A stretch of 64,000 nt of DNA from Rhynchopus sp. YZ270_cl-10. Lineage: Eukaryota; Euglenozoa; Diplonemea; Diplonemida; Diplonemidae. The translations under genes and the position numbers were made by a program. How positions within the stretch are numbered: the first letter of the stretch is position 1; the number at the start of each line of letters is the position of its first letter. Where the stretch lies: NCBI GenBank assembly GCA_964035575.1, contig OZ037929.1, positions 992,001 to 1,056,000 on the forward strand, in the 5' to 3' direction. Shown in pieces: positions 46,301 through 57,218 of this stretch. The notes beneath the pieces are model-generated. The model worked only from the letters and a program-made list of their open reading frames with translations. It did not search any database and was not told where the DNA came from.

Positions 46301-48688
46301 TCATTCCTCCTCACTCTCTGCCTTGTCGGCCTTCTTCTTCTTCTCCTTCTTGTCCTTCTTGTCCTTCTTCTCTTTCTTCTCCTTCTTCGCCTCTTTTTCA
46401 GGTTCGTCAACTCTCCCTTTCTTGTCCTTTTTGTCTTTTTTCTCCTTCTTTTCTTTCTTCTCGCGTTTCTCCTTGACAGGCTTCGCTGCATCAGGCGTGT
46501 CAGCAGCGAGAGAGAGCATTGCCAACTCTAGCGCCTTGAGCGCATCCGACGACACCTCTGGCGTCTCCTCCACCTCGGGCACATCCATCACATGGGGGAG
46601 TCCGTAGTCCACTGGCTGTGCGATGTCCTCTTCCGCGTCCTCGTCTGTCGTGACGACCTTGTGTCTGTTGGACACACGGATGAAGCCATCGTCCTCATCT
46701 GCAGGTGTGGGCCTGGTGGCCTCACTCTGCACGGGATTGCTGGGTGGGGTATCCGAGTCTACGTCTGTGGGTGTGGAGTCGGGAGCGGGTGCCTGCACGT
46801 CGCCGTCAGCGTCAGCGTCACCATCGCCGTCGCTGTAGAAGTCTTGGTCGCCGTCCCCCACAACCTCGTCGGCTAGTGCCGCAAGCTCGTCCCTGATGCG
46901 GTCCTTCTCGCGTGCAATCTCCTCCTTCTCCCGCTCCTCCCGCTCGCGCCACTCATCCTCTGCCCGTTCGTTCTCACGGCGTCGCTCGCTCTCCTTCTCC
47001 TCGCGTGCCCGCTTCTCTTCAGAGGCAACGCGTTTGCGCTCCTGCTTGGCAGCCTCCTTCTCCTGCCGACGCTGCTCCTCCTGCTCCGCCTTGCGCATCT
47101 CCTTCGCAAGCAACGCAGCAGCGGCAGCAGCCTCCTTCGCCTCCACCTCAGAAGGCGTAGGGGACGGTGTTCTGCTCACATCGCTGTCGCTGCCTGCGCT
47201 GCTGTCGCTGTCGCTGTCGCTGTCGCTGTGCACCCGCTTGGAAGACTTCTGCTTCTTTTTCTTCTTCTTTGTGTGTTTTTCCCGATACGCAAGCTGCGCA
47301 GCAGTCATATCATCCGAATCGATGTCAGCAGGAGGCGCCTGCTTCTTTGCCTTTGCACCCTCATCCCGTGCAGTGTCGTCGTCGTCCGACTGACTCACGT
47401 CATCGAAGAAGCCCTTCACAGACGAGTCAACGTCGTTGAAGCTCCCACCGGTGTACTTTTCTATATTGAGAGAGTCCCTGCGCACTGCGGGCTCGTGTGT
47501 CTTGAGCGAGGCGTTGGTGTCCTTCTCCTTAGCGGCCTTGCGCTTCAGCTTTGCAGAGATCTTGCGTTGTATGTTCGTGCCGAAGGTCTCTTCACGGTGC
47601 TCTTCTTCGGGCGAGTCGCCACCGCCTTCGCCACTGCCGTCTTCAGGCTCGGGCTCGCGCTGCTGTGGCTCGCTGCCAAGCCATTTGCAGAAGTCTTCGT
47701 ACGTCTCTGCCGACTCTTCAACAACACTGTCACGCATGGCGTGCAGCTCCTGCCACTTCTGTTTGAGCTCGTCCTCAAGCAGCTGCAGGCGGAGGAACTC
47801 AAAAGGCACGTTGAAATAGTTGTACATCTGCTTCAGACCGTAGCAGTTCTCCATCGACGTCGAGATGACTGTCGCCTTAATGGTGAGCTCTGTGTCCAGC
47901 TTGTGCACCTGCCCGCTTGCGCTCTTGAGGGTGTGCGGTGTTGTGCTGACGGTGGGGATCTCCTGCAGCAGTCTGTGTATGTCCTCTTCTGTGATGGCAA
48001 CGTCGTCTGCGTCGCATTTGTTGCGGCAGATAAGAAGGCAGATGTTCTTGGGGAAGGAGAGCAGCTCAGAGCGCAGGTAGTCCAGGTCTCCTGCGCGTGT
48101 GGCGTCGACCATCAGCACCACTGCGTGCACACCACGGTACACATCGATGGTGGACGCGTCGGAGACGAGGAGGTCGGGTAGGTGCGACGCAAGCGACGTG
48201 GATGAGGAGGCAGCGATCTTCTTGCAGAGCTGCTCGTGGCGTGTCTTCATGGCCTGTGTCGCAAAGCCCTGGTCCACGACGTCCCACACCTCCAGCTTGA
48301 TCGTCTCCGCCTCTGCGTCCGAGGGTGCGGTGTGCGACTGCCGCGACCGCCAGTGTATTGTGGCAGCATGGAGCTGGGGTGTCTTAGTGTACTCGCGCTC
48401 GAAGGGCTTGCCTTGGAGACGCCGCAGAAGGGTGGTCTTGCCGCACCCACGCTCGCCACGCACGAGGATCTTCATGTTGTAGCGCACGCCACGGCTCAGC
48501 TTCTCCTGCATGGAGCCGTCCATGACCTCGAAGCCGGTGTCGGAGGCAGACAGGTCGCAGTGCTCAAAGCCCACCGACGAAGGGCTGCTGTCCATGGCAT
48601 GTGGGCTTGACGGGCGCTGTGGGGAGGAGCTGCCCACCTTGCGCTTGTCACGCTTGCCACGGACATAGTCGCTCACCTTGCCGAACAT
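46301..48688 (-). CDS. RABL6: RABL6/PARF-like GTPase (795 aa)
   Basis: A Ras-superfamily GTPase domain with a long charged tail, as in animal RABL6. The ATG at 48688 gives MFGKVSDYVRGKRDK; the frame is open 6 codons further but without an ATG. The family block LSRGVRYNMKILVRGERGCG, then KTTLLRRLQGKPFEREY, covers the P-loop (GERGCGKTT, 78-86). IHWRSRQ precedes LEVWDVVDQG, where RABL6 proteins have WDVVDKG in place of DxxG. NKCD (223-226) is the base-recognition motif. MENCYGLKQMYNYFNVPFEF closes the G domain. The tail has a GGSFNDVDSSVKGFFDDVS segment, also found in RABL6, a long Arg/Glu coiled-coil-like stretch, acidic parts and a Lys-rich end. Animal RABL6 is linked to proliferation control; its role in protists is unknown. 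Confidence 0.88.
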   Translation of the reverse strand: MFGKVSDYVRGKRDKRKVGSSSPQRPSSPHAMDSSPSSVGFEHCDLSASDTGFEVMDGSMQEKLSRGVRYNMKILVRGERGCGKTTLLRRLQGKPFEREYTKTPQLHAATIHWRSRQSHTAPSDAEAETIKLEVWDVVDQGFATQAMKTRHEQLCKKIAASSSTSLASHLPDLLVSDASTIDVYRGVHAVVLMVDATRAGDLDYLRSELLSFPKNICLLICRNKCDADDVAITEEDIHRLLQEIPTVSTTPHTLKSASGQVHKLDTELTIKATVISTSMENCYGLKQMYNYFNVPFEFLRLQLLEDELKQKWQELHAMRDSVVEESAETYEDFCKWLGSEPQQREPEPEDGSGEGGGDSPEEEHREETFGTNIQRKISAKLKRKAAKEKDTNASLKTHEPAVRRDSLNIEKYTGGSFNDVDSSVKGFFDDVSQSDDDDTARDEGAKAKKQAPPADIDSDDMTAAQLAYREKHTKKKKKKQKSSKRVHSDSDSDSDSSAGSDSDVSRTPSPTPSEVEAKEAAAAAALLAKEMRKAEQEEQRRQEKEAAKQERKRVASEEKRAREEKESERRRENERAEDEWREREEREKEEIAREKDRIRDELAALADEVVGDGDQDFYSDGDGDADADGDVQAPAPDSTPTDVDSDTPPSNPVQSEATRPTPADEDDGFIRVSNRHKVVTTDEDAEEDIAQPVDYGLPHVMDVPEVEETPEVSSDALKALELAMLSLAADTPDAAKPVKEKREKKEKKEKKDKKDKKGRVDEPEKEAKKEKKEKKDKKDKKEKKKKADKAESEEE

Positions 48689-49906
48689 CGCAGGTGTGCT
48701 GCCCACCCTCCCCGATGGTGTCTCCTGTGTGTTGGGATGGAGGGAATGAAAATACTACGACAAAGTGTGCAAATGTGCCACCAGGCCACACCGTAGGCAC
48801 CCACACCCCCCCGAGACACCGCCGTCAGCACATCAGCAGGGTTAGTAACACTGACCCGCTGTGCTGACTGCAGTATGGAGCAACCCTTGCTCGTGTCTCT
48901 GCCATCCCCAACCACCCAATACCCAAGACCCTCCCTACGCCTTGCCGACAGATGCACCAAGAGGCTCAGTGCAGTGCGGTCACGACAAAAGAACGCAACA
49001 CACTCAAGACAACGTGTGTGGGGTCATCATCCACGACACGGCGTAGACAGACGTACACAGACGTACAGAAACGTGGCCTATTCCCCAGGGCACGCCAAAA
49101 TGGCCACTTAGTGGCTATCTCCCTAACACTCCCACACCCCATAGTCCCCATGGTGTATAGTCAGCCACCTTCACCAGATGTACCGTATGGCACTGCCTGT
49201 GTTGCAACCATCCACCACAAAACACCCCACCATGACAGACCACTGCGAAGGTAGGAAGAGAAGCTTTGTGTATGGTGTGTGGTAGGGAGGGTGGGGTAGG
49301 TGGCATTGTGGTAGAGGGGGGAGGGTGAGTCACAAATGGGTTTCCTTTTTTGTTTATTCTGTCTCAAGCAGTAAGTACTGGCAATACCGCACGAATCCAA
49401 TAAAAGCATGAAACGCAAGTGGGGAATGGGGTCGGGTTGGGGTAGCTGCAGCGCAGCTGTTATTACTTTACAATTATTTACAAAACTTTACACATTTCCT
49501 TCGCACAGGGCATGAAAGCATGTGCCCGTTATTAGAACAGCAAGAGGTGGATACAATTTATGATACAGTTTTGTGTGATTCGCATCACCAGGTGTAGGGG
49601 AGTAGGGTGGTGTGTTAGGTGGTGTGGTTGGGTCATCTTGTCAGTTGACGAAATAATGTTACAAAAATTATAAACAAAACAAAAACAAACTTCTCTCTGC
49701 GAGTCTGTCCACCACATTGCATTGCTGTTCTTTCAACAGCCTTCTGCATACGTCTGTAGATATCTCATGAGCCCAGTGCAGTGTTGCTTGCAGATACTTT
49801 ATTTTCAGGTTCCTTTCTAGAGACCACTTGCTTGCACTTTCTCATTCCCATCTGATCATCACAAAGCTTCTCCAGTACACAGGACCATCGTTGCACAGTA
49901 TGCTGA
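48689..49906. other. Intergenic DNA between RABL6-like gene and dynamin copy 1
   Basis: No gene seen. At 49340-49410 lies sequence resembling the 5' flank of the dynamin genes (TTTGTTTATTCT.TCTCAAGCAGTAAG), followed from 49417 by the start of the dynamin duplication unit. This suggests that a further dynamin unit once stood to the left. A hairpin GGGCATG...CATGTGCCC lies at 49508-49527. Confidence 0.6.
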
Positions 49907-52123
49907 TCACTTCTTTCCACTGTACCCACCCGTACGCATCTTCTTGAAGATGGACAGTGCATTCTGCAGCTCACCTGTCTTGACCACAAGGTCACGGTGG
50001 TTTCTTGTGAAAGCAGGTGTCTGCTGGAACAACCGATCAAGTGTGTCGTCTGTGATCTTGGTCATCGATCCTTCGATTTCTGCAATCACCGTGTTGCACA
50101 TCTTCCAACAGATCATCGGGATCTTGTCCATCAGACGCGAGCTTATGATCTTGCCGTGCGACTCGATGATGAACTCCATCTCTTCTGACATGTGTGTTTC
50201 GATACTTTGATTACCGTGCAATTTAAAATGTCCCTCAATTACCTGAAACATGGTGTGAAATACAATATAACGTGCAGTGTCACATACCTTTTTGACCACA
50301 TCAGGCTCTTGATTACCATCCATCCTGTTCAAAGTTCTCATAATGTCTTCCTCCAGGTGCTTCGTCCTGTTCTTTGAAAGACTCCTGAACATTTCCGAGT
50401 CCTGTGTGTACGGCCGCTGTTCCATCTCGAGGAAGTGTCGAACCTCCTCCTCTGCAATTTGCACAGCAGTGTGCAGTGCTTCTTCACAGGTCACAGACAG
50501 GAAGCCACACAGATTGGTGTACGAACTCTGTCTCCTCTTCACGCACTCTGCAGCATTCTTTTCAATTATGTCACGTGTCTCCTGCACCAGCACTTCACAC
50601 GGAACACGCCATTCGTCCTCAATGAACTTCATCACAATGTCGTTGAACGTCTGTGCGTTCAGGAAGCACGGGAGGTCGTCCGTGCGGCTCTGGTACATCA
50701 GATCTTGGAGCCACTGTGGGTCTCTCCTGATGTCAGTGAGTTCGAAGCTCTCTTCATCACCCCCGTCAATTTGGACATCGGCGCTGGGTGATGATGTGTT
50801 CATCTTCGTCACGACTCCTTTTTTGTTTCCGTCAATGACAATGACACGTGAATCTTTCTTGATTGTATGAATGTTCACCAAAGTCCCCTCCAACACTGAA
50901 CACTTGAAACGATCAAAAGCCTCGTACAGCTCAGGTGTTGCAGACGCCAGTGCAGTGCCAACGGGCGCGTCTGTTGACTTCCCAGTGAAGGAGACTTTCA
51001 ACTCTGCACAAACAGCTTTGGTGAAGTCACCGTACTTAATACGCTTCTCGAGACCTGTTTGGAGCATAGGCCCAAGGCTGGTCAACGCTGCAGACGACGC
51101 TTTGTACTTATCCGTCACCTCCTTCATGATGGCAGGAACCGTGTCCCGCACCATGCGCATCTGCAGCTCTCCAAGCTTCCTGCGCAGACTCTGCACACCA
51201 AACATGTCCCTTTGAGACACGTCACACCAGGGCTTTGTCGTATTGAAGTAGTGCTCTTCCTGACTGATCGCGCGTTGGATCGTCTGCTTGTCATCCAACG
51301 CCTTTTGTCCACGTCCCTTCGAGATGTGAAAGCCCATGTCAAACGATATCTTCTCCCCCATCAGGAGATCCAGCACCTCATTCTCACCCCCATTGTCAAT
51401 CAGGTCAGGCTTTGTGATGACGGGGATCGTGCGTGACGTTTTCGGGTCCACCTTCTTCGCGTCAGCTATGATCTGCGCGTTGTGGTATTCCACGTTGGCA
51501 GGGACGACAGCAAGCACGACACATCGCTCGTTGTCAAGGTACGACTTCGTCAGTTCAGCAACTTCGTTCACAAGAGACTGGTTCTCCTTGTCACCCACAG
51601 AACGCACAATACCAGGCAGATCGATCAAGGTCAGGTCGTGGTACCCAGGACCACCGATCTTCACGACCACAATGTCGTCTGCCACCTCCTTTCCTGTGCT
51701 GTCGATGATCAGGGCCTGAGCTTCTGAGATGACAGCAGGCAGCGTACGCCACTCCTCTGCTGACACTTCTCTGCTGAACTGCTCCTCGTCACCAGTGGCG
51801 TTGTTCCACTGCACAGACACAACAGCCTCGAGGATGTCAGCCTGCCGCATGTGCAGCATGACAGGACACCTTGTTGTGATGCTGCTGCAGGACGGCAGCT
51901 CCACCATGCTGATCCCAGACAGCAGCGACGACTTTCCTGACGACGTGTCCCCCATCACTGCTATCATCGGCAGCGACACGTAGTTCCTGCACCCTGACGC
52001 AGTCAGTTCGTCCATGAAGGCGCGCACCTCGTCGTTCCCGGGAAGGCTTGTCATGCTCTCTATCTCTTCTTGCGATGTCTCCTTCTGCAGCACGGGTGAG
52101 CCTTCACGGGTGCGTTTTCCCAT
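49907..52123 (-). CDS. Dynamin/Mx-like GTPase, copy 1 (723 aa after splicing)
   Basis: Large GTPase predicted to assemble on membranes and remodel or cut them. Exons are 52123-50288 and 50242-49907. The P-loop is GDTSSGKS (58-65), the switch region SSITTRCPVML (81-90), DLPG at 168-171 and TKPD at 237-240, all standard for dynamins. LPSCSSITTRCP followed by the stalk and a C-terminal effector-type helix region (FQQTPAFTRNHRDL...) resembles the Mx/dynamin-related group. There is no pleckstrin or proline-rich domain. The open frame starts upstream at a TTG; the first ATG at 52123 (MGKRTREG) is the likely start, because the preceding CACACATACCACTCACAT is also found before the different ATG of copy 2. 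The 45 nt intron keeps the frame open, so only comparison with copy 2 reveals it. Confidence 0.92.
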   Translation of the reverse strand: MGKRTREGSPVLQKETSQEEIESMTSLPGNDEVRAFMDELTASGCRNYVSLPMIAVMGDTSSGKSSLLSGISMVELPSCSSITTRCPVMLHMRQADILEAVVSVQWNNATGDEEQFSREVSAEEWRTLPAVISEAQALIIDSTGKEVADDIVVVKIGGPGYHDLTLIDLPGIVRSVGDKENQSLVNEVAELTKSYLDNERCVVLAVVPANVEYHNAQIIADAKKVDPKTSRTIPVITKPDLIDNGGENEVLDLLMGEKISFDMGFHISKGRGQKALDDKQTIQRAISQEEHYFNTTKPWCDVSQRDMFGVQSLRRKLGELQMRMVRDTVPAIMKEVTDKYKASSAALTSLGPMLQTGLEKRIKYGDFTKAVCAELKVSFTGKSTDAPVGTALASATPELYEAFDRFKCSVLEGTLVNIHTIKKDSRVIVIDGNKKGVVTKMNTSSPSADVQIDGGDEESFELTDIRRDPQWLQDLMYQSRTDDLPCFLNAQTFNDIVMKFIEDEWRVPCEVLVQETRDIIEKNAAECVKRRQSSYTNLCGFLSVTCEEALHTAVQIAEEEVRHFLEMEQRPYTQDSEMFRSLSKNRTKHLEEDIMRTLNRMDGNQEPDVVKKVCDTARYIVFHTMFQVIEGHFKLHGNQSIETHMSEEMEFIIESHGKIISSRLMDKIPMICWKMCNTVIAEIEGSMTKITDDTLDRLFQQTPAFTRNHRDLVVKTGELQNALSIFKKMRTGGYSGKK
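50243..50287 (-). other. 45 nt intron in dynamin copy 1
   Basis: AAG|GTATGT ... ATGTTTCAG|GTA. Splicing joins DVVKK to VIEGHFK. The corresponding intron in copy 2 is 47 nt with unrelated interior, while the exons on both sides stay alignable. Confidence 0.9.
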
Positions 52124-53049
52124 CTTACCTAGGTATGGATGTGAGTGGTATGTGTGAAGCAACCCTTTGTGACTGTAGTGTGTGGTGGGGAGGTAGGGTT
52201 TGCACAGACTTAGTCATAAAAGCATTTCCTTTTTTTTTTGTTTATTCTCTCTCAAGCAGTAAGGACTGTCAATACCACACAAATCGAACAAAAGCATCCC
52301 AGCCATACACAATGTGTCATTGTCGGAAATGAAGGGGTGTGAGTGGTGGTTCACATTTAGTGGTAACCTCACTGGACAGGGTGTGCTGCTTGCTTTACAT
52401 CCATAGGTATGTGTTTCGAAAGTAGGGATGTAAAAGCAAAAAGAAAGCAAGAGGAAATAATAGGGTATGGTGAGATGAACCTTTGAAGAATCAGAGTCAC
52501 CTTTAAAAATACCATAACGATGTTGCAGAACCGTCCTCGTTATCTCCTATGGTGAAACACATGGGTTCACACAAGTGGGGAATGGGGTCGGGTTGGGGTG
52601 GCTCCAGAGCAGTGTTATTACTTTACAATGATTTACAAAACTTTACACATTTCCTTCGCACAGGGCATGAAAGCATGTGCCCGTTATTAGAACAGCAAGA
52701 GGTGGTGAAGACAATTATGTTACAGTTTTGTGTGATTCGCATCATCACAGTGTACAGGGGATGGTTGGGAGGTGTGGTTGGGTCATCTTGTCAGTTGACG
52801 AAATAATGTTACAAAAATTATATACAAAACAAAAACAAACTTCTTTCTGAGAGCCCACATTGCATTGCTGTTCTTTCAACAGTACTCTGCATATGTCTGT
52901 AGATATCTCATGAGCCCAGTACAGTGTTGCTTACAAAGACTTTCTTTTCAGGTTCCTTTCTGGATACCACTTGCTCGCACTTTCTCATTCCCATCTGATC
53001 ATCACAAAGCTTCTCCAGTACACAAGACTATCGTTGCACAGTATGATGA
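52124..53049. other. Spacer between the dynamin genes
   Basis: Holds the 5' flank of copy 1 and the 3' flank of copy 2. A family A element is at 52469. A conserved flank segment at about 52235-52390 (TTTATTCTCTCTCAAGCAGT...) is shared with 55380-55530 and may contain the promoter. No gene seen. Confidence 0.6.
52469..52507 (+). repeat. Family A hairpin, divergent copy
   Basis: GGTGAGATGAAC, stem CTTTGA, loop AGAA, stem TCAGAG, then TCACC. All inner-stem bases differ from the consensus yet still pair (one T-G). This is the best single example of structure kept without sequence. Confidence 0.6.
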
Positions 53050-55283
53050 TCACTTCTTTCCACTGTACCCACCCGTACGCATCTTCTTGAAGATGGACAG
53101 TGCATTCTGCAGCTCGCCTGTCTTGATCTCTAGGTCACGGTGAGTTCTTGCAAAAGCAGGTGTCTGCTGGAACAACCGATCAAGTGTGTCGTCTGTGATC
53201 TTGGTCATCGATCCTTCGATTTCTGCAATCACCGTGTTGCACATCTTCCAACAGATCATCGGGATCTTGTCCATCAGACGCGAGCTTATGATCTTGCCGT
53301 ACGACTCGATGATGAACTCCATCTCTTCTGACATGTATCTTTCGATACTTTTGTCTTCGTGTTGTTCGAAAATTCCCTCAATCGCCTGAAACATGTCGTG
53401 TGGTGTAATGTAATATGCGGTGCGTGACATACCTGTTTGACCACATCGGGCTGTTGATTACCCTGTAGCATGTTCAAAGTTCTCATAATGTCCTCCTTCA
53501 GGTGCTTCGTCCTGTTCTTTGAAAGACTCCTGAACATTTCCGAGTCCTGTGTGTACGGCCGTTGCTCCATCTCGAGGAAGTGTCGAACCTCCTCCTCTGC
53601 AATTTGCACAGCAGTGTGCAGTGCTTCTTCACAGGTCACAGAGAGGAAGCCACACAGATTGGTGTACGAACTCTGTCTCCTCTTCACGCACTCTGCAGCT
53701 TTTTTCTCAATCATGTCACGTGTCTCCTGCACCAGCACTTCACACGGAACACGCCATTCGTCCTCAATGAACTTCATCACAATGTCGTTGAACGTCTGTG
53801 CGTTCAGGAAGCATGGGAGGTCGTCCGTGCGGCTCTGGTACATCAGATCTTCCAGCCACTCCGGGTCTCTCCTGATGTCACCGAGTTTGAAGGTTGAGTT
53901 ATAACCCCCGTCAATTCGGACATCGGCGGTGGGTGGTGATGTCTCATGTATATACGTCACGACTCCTTTTTTGTTTTCAATCACGACTCCTCTTTTGTCG
54001 GTATCAGTGACAATGACACGTGAATCTTTCTTGATTTTGTGAATGTTCACCAAAGTCCCCTCCAACACCGAGCGCTTGAAACGATCAAAAGCCTCGTACA
54101 GCTCAGGTGTTGCAGACGCCAGTGCAGTGCCAACGGGCGCGTCTGTTGACTTCCCAGTGAAGGAGACTTTCAACTCTGCACAAACAGCTTTGGTAACTTC
54201 TCCGTACTTGATGCACTTCTCGAGACCTGTTTGGAGCATAGGCCCAAGGCTGGTCAACGCTGCAGACGACGCTTTGTACTTATCCGTCACCTCCTTCATG
54301 ATGGCAGGAACCGTGTCCCGCACCATGCGCATCTGCAGCTCTCCAAGCTTCCTGCGCAGACTCTGCACACCAAACATGTCCCTTTGAGACACGTCACACC
54401 AGGGCTTTGTCGTATTGAAGTAGTGCTCTTCCTGACTGATCGCACGTTGGATCGTCTGCTTGTCATCCAACGCCTTTTGTCCACGTCCCTTCGAGATGTG
54501 AAAGCCCATCTCAAACGATATCTTCTCCCCCATCAGGAGATCCAGCACCTCCTTCTCACCCCCATTGTCAATCAGGTCAGGCTTTGTGATGACGGGAATC
54601 GTGCGTGACGTTGTCGGGTCCACCTTCTTCGCGTCAGCCATGATCTGCGAGTTGTGGTATTCCACGTTGGCAGGGACAACAGCAAGCACGACACATCTCT
54701 CGTTGTCAAGGTACGACTTAGTAAGTGCCGCTACTTCGTTCACAAGAGACTGGTTCTCCTTGTCACCCACAGAACGCACAATACCAGGCAGATCGATCAA
54801 GGTCAGGTCGTGGTACCCGGGACCACCGATCTTCACGACCACAATGTCGTCTGCCACCTCCTTTCCCGTCGTCTTGATAATCAAGGCCTGAGCTTCTGAG
54901 ATGACAGCAGACAGCGTACTCCATTCCTCTGCTGACACTTCTTTGCGGAATTGCTCCCCGTTACCAGTAGCATTGTTCCACTGCACAGACACAACAGCCT
55001 CGAGGATGTCAGCCTGCCGCATGTGCAGCATGACAGGACACCTTGTTGTGATGCTGCTGCAGGACGGCAGCTCCACCATGCTGATCCCAGACAGCAGCGA
55101 CGACTTTCCTGACGACGTGTCCCCCATCACTGCTATCATCGGCAGCGACACGTAGTTCCTGCACCCTGACGCAGTCAGTTCGTCCATAAAGGCACGCACC
55201 TCGTCGTTCCCGGGAAGGCTTCCCATGATCTCTTCCTCTTCTTGCGATGTCTCTTGCAGCACGGGCGCGTTGTCCTTCGGCAT
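53050..55283 (-). CDS. Dynamin/Mx-like GTPase, copy 2 (728 aa after splicing)
   Basis: Exons are 55283-53433 and 53385-53050. The protein is close to copy 1 throughout: GDTSSGKSS, SSITTRCPVML, DLPGIVRS and TKPDLID are all intact. Main differences: the N-terminus (MPKDNAPVLQETSQ), a duplicated VVIENKKGVVTY-like segment in the stalk (VIVTDTDKRGVVIENKKGVV), and scattered substitutions. The first ATG is at 55283; frame upstream of it begins only with TTG. Without splicing, the frame would break after VVKQV, whereas removal of 47 nt restores AIEGIFEQHEDKSIE, matching VIEGHFKLHGNQSIE in copy 1. Both copies therefore look functional and could form mixed polymers. Confidence 0.92.
53386..53432 (-). 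other. 47 nt intron in dynamin copy 2
   Basis: CAG|GTATGT ... ATGTTTCAG|GCG, phase 0. Its length is not a multiple of three, so the gene needs splicing. Confidence 0.93.
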
Positions 55284-56543
55284 ATTATGTGAGTGGTATG
55301 TGTGAAGCAAACCTTTGTAACTGTGGTGTGGTGGGAGCGAGGGTTTGGATAGACTTAGTCACAAATACATTTCCTTTTTTTGTTTATTCTCTCTCAAGCA
55401 GTAAGGACTGGCAATACCACACAAATCGAACAAAAGCATCCCAGCCATACACAGTGTGTCATTGTCGGAAATGAAGGGGTGTGAGTGGTGCACATTTAGT
55501 GGTAACCTCACTGGACAGGGTGTGCTGCTTGCTTTGTTCTCCTCTTCTCCACTCTCTTGCGTTGGACATCTCGCACTACAAGCACAACAATGGTCACAAC
55601 GCTCAAAAGTGTTGTAAAAGAGCAAAACTCGCTAAGACGTATCACATTCCCCCCTACAGCTTTTACCCACAATACTCACCTTAAAGTGATTTACTCCTAA
55701 ATGGCAGTACCCCATACTCCCTTCCTTTCCACGCACATGCCTCCCCACAAAAAATGAATGCAAAAGAGAGAAAAAAACCAATAAAACAATTCTACAAGGC
55801 GAAGGGGATGCGGAGGGATAGGGGGCAAGGGAGAAGAAGACAATATAGGGGAAGGTACATACTGAGGGAGGGCTTGGGTTGTGGGGGGAAATAGTGTACT
55901 TTGTTTGTTTTGTTGTGCGACTGTGATATATTTTTTAATATAATCCGCAGGGGGCACGACAATGGTAATGTAAGAACTTTTTTTTTTGTTATTTTTTATG
56001 TAAGAAACGTCTATGGGCTTCGAAACAGAATAAATAAATAAATAGTATCAGATAAACTGAACTGGACAGTACTAAACAACACTCTTTGTTTGCAGATACA
56101 GCAAATGTCTACTATTGCCTTTGCAAGGAGAGTGGAAAGAAAAATAAAAACAAAATAATTTACATTGGAATAAATGGTATAAACAGCTAATCAAAAGAGA
56201 ATTTAGAAAAAAGTGCAAAACTACGTCACCGTTTCTTTGCATTTTTCAAAAAAATAAAAAAAACAATTTTTGAGATTTTTTTTTGACATATCACAGTGCG
56301 GGTGCAGAGTAATATGTCATTAATAATAACGTGTCTAAAAAAAATGATATTTTTTGGAAGAAAAAAACAGGGCGCATACTTTCAATGCTATGCTATGTAA
56401 TATTAGGTCCTCCTCCTTGGACTTCCACCACATGCCCTGGTGCTACCCAGGGATAGTTGGTTTCATACCCTAAGGTGGGACAACCCTTTACTAACTAATA
56501 ACTTCTATACGGGGAAAAAGAACAAAAACAAAAATCAATTTGA

Positions 56544-56610
56544 TGATGTGGCTGAAAGGTGATTCGCACGAAGAACACTTTTTGCGCTCCCCCCTTATTC
56601 AGCCACACCA
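56544..56610. mobile_element. Short member of the TGGTGTGGCTGAA MITE family
   Basis: TGATGTGGCTGAAAGGTGATTCGCAC on the left and TTCAGCCACACCA on the right, with CACTTTTTGC.CTCCCCCC between, all also found in the 358 bp element. It is a 67 bp internal-deletion form. Flanks TTTGA/TTTCA may be a worn 5 bp duplication. Confidence 0.7.
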
Positions 56611-57058
56611 TTTCATATACTTTCCTTTCAAAGAAGAGAAAGCACACGAAAAAAGGATGGTCAAAAAATGATACATCCACAAATAGTCCGGGTGTACTTT
56701 CGCACTGCCGGATAAAAAAAAAAAGGAAACAAAAGAGAGAGACGGGATAATTGATATAGGTATAGATGCAAAACATCAATAACAAAAGACAAAAAAAAAA
56801 TCAATCAGATGATTCTAAACGCAGTCATCTGCAGAAAGACGGTTATGACTTATGGGGGGCGAATATATTGGGGGAGAGGGAGAGGGGGGGGAAGATGTCT
56901 GCACGCACAGAAAAGGGGTGCAGACTGATACAAAATGTCTTGATAAAAAAGCTGAGAAGAATAAAAGGAAAAAAAAAAATATGTGCCTCGCAGTGCACAT
57001 GATACAGCTTAGAATCGGAGGTTGACAGTATCGCAGGCACCTCTAGACCTACCCCGAA

Positions 57059-57108
57059 GGCGAATACGTATTCGCCCTATATTCAGATCCGAATACCGGA
57101 TTCGGATC
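57059..57108. repeat. Pair of palindromes
   Basis: GGCGAATACGTATTCGCC (57059-57076, perfect) and GATCCGAAT-ACCG-GATTCGGATC (57086-57108). The first shares the core GAATACGTATTC with the 35846 element. Confidence 0.75.
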
Positions 57109-57170
57109 CGAACAAAAGGGGGGTTTTGAATGAAAGTTGTTGTTTTTTTTGCTTTGTGCTCTTTTTTTTT

Positions 57171-57218
57171 GAAAACTTGGTTTGTATTAGTGTAGCCACC
57201 CTAGAGTGTGCTCCACTA
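57171..57218 (+). repeat. Family D element, uninterrupted
   Basis: Identical over 48 bases to 43169-43216 and continuous into a T run. It serves as the empty-site control for the hAT-like insertion. Confidence 0.8.

Larger units (their letters stand above)
49417..55500 (-). repeat. Tandem duplication carrying two dynamin-like genes
   Basis: The unit that begins at 49417 (GTGGGGAATGGGGTCGGGTT) begins again at 52577, an offset of 3,160 bp. Coding and both flanking regions are duplicated; divergence is clearly higher than in the XRN2 array, so this duplication is older. Confidence 0.9.

Noticed and set aside
48689..48706. Six extra codons at the start of the RABL6-like frame
   Set aside because: The frame opens there with GTG; the first ATG is at 48688 and gives a RABL6-like N-terminus.
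52124..52162. Upstream extension of dynamin copy 1 (and 55284-55310 for copy 2)
   Set aside because: Both would begin at TTG. The shared CACACATACCACTCACAT fits a 5' leader better than coding sequence.
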